Positions 63,924 through 64,000 of a stretch of 64,000 nt of DNA are shown piece after piece. The position numbers were made by a program, and so were the translations under genes. The stretch lies in NCBI GenBank assembly GCA_963978545.1, contig OZ021732.1, positions 32,890,123-32,954,122 on the forward strand, given 5' to 3'. The stretch comes from Linyphia triangularis (Eukaryota > Arthropoda > Arachnida > Araneae > Linyphiidae). The notes under the pieces were generated by a model. It made no database searches. It worked only from the letters and a program-made list of their open reading frames with translations, and was not told where the DNA came from. Position 1 is the first letter of the stretch. Every line of letters begins with the position of its first letter.

Positions 63924-64000
63924 CTAGCTGAATACCTGTGCTTCGCTACTAAATTTTAACATGTGCAATCTTTAAGCTAGCTGTTTGGCCTCGTGTGGCA
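63924..64000 (-). mobile_element. Second Helitron-like copy, abutting the first, cut by window edge
   Basis: CTAGCTGAATACCTGTGCTT follows directly after the TATAGA end of the previous copy with no spacer. Only the minus-strand 3' terminus is within the window. Confidence 0.8.

Overview
This is an AT-rich eukaryotic window from an intron-rich, transposon-rich genome. Spliceosomal introns, Tc1/mariner, hAT, PIF/Harbinger, Helitron and LINE relics, tRNA-derived SINEs and long homopolymers fit an arthropod, perhaps an arachnid. That placement is inference; no species can be named from sequence alone.

Only one host gene is firmly supported: the 5' coding part of a Rab GTPase-activating protein 1 (RABGAP1/RABGAP1L) orthologue on the + strand. 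Its exons are at 45824-45976, 61407-61599 and 62166-62373, with consistent splice phases. The third exon begins the PTB/PID domain. The catalytic TBC domain must lie beyond the window. The 15.4-kb intron between the first two exons holds an hAT element (48179-51647), a PIF/Harbinger element (53273-56993), a Tc1/mariner element (58190-60651), small SINE fragments and a possible MITE.

Almost everything left of 45 kb is mobile DNA in nested layers. At 0-0.8 kb lies a broken Tc1 (DD34E) transposase. At 3.1-8.0 kb another Tc1 is split by a 3.7-kb long-TIR element with its own decayed ORF. From 8 to 17 kb there are microsatellites, C-rich arrays, an hAT MITE carrying a nested SINE, and a LINE fragment.

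The central structure is a nest of insertions. A mariner-like element (17658-35847) contains a 15.2-kb Helitron-like element (17873-33074). That in turn contains a 13.4-kb nearly perfect palindrome (18831-32242) with a 6-bp target duplication (TACTTA) and AG...CT ends. The palindrome carries no recognisable gene. Each arm holds a cluster of TGACGTCA (CRE) octamers near its end and a ~14-unit tandem array of ~107 bp. The ends and the 6-bp duplication recall Polinton/Maverick elements. The fold-back shape suggests a snap-back derivative of a linear, TIR-bearing element; this is inference. The same mariner copy also holds a smaller fold-back element (34054-35510).

From 35.8 to 45 kb there are pogo-like remnants, dispersed repeats and tandem tRNA-SINE heads. 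The window ends in two abutting Helitrons of the same family as the large one, beginning 176 bp after RABGAP1 exon 3. At least four short insertions elsewhere share an (AACC)n tail and 12-15-bp target duplications but have unlike bodies, which points to one shared retrotransposition machinery.
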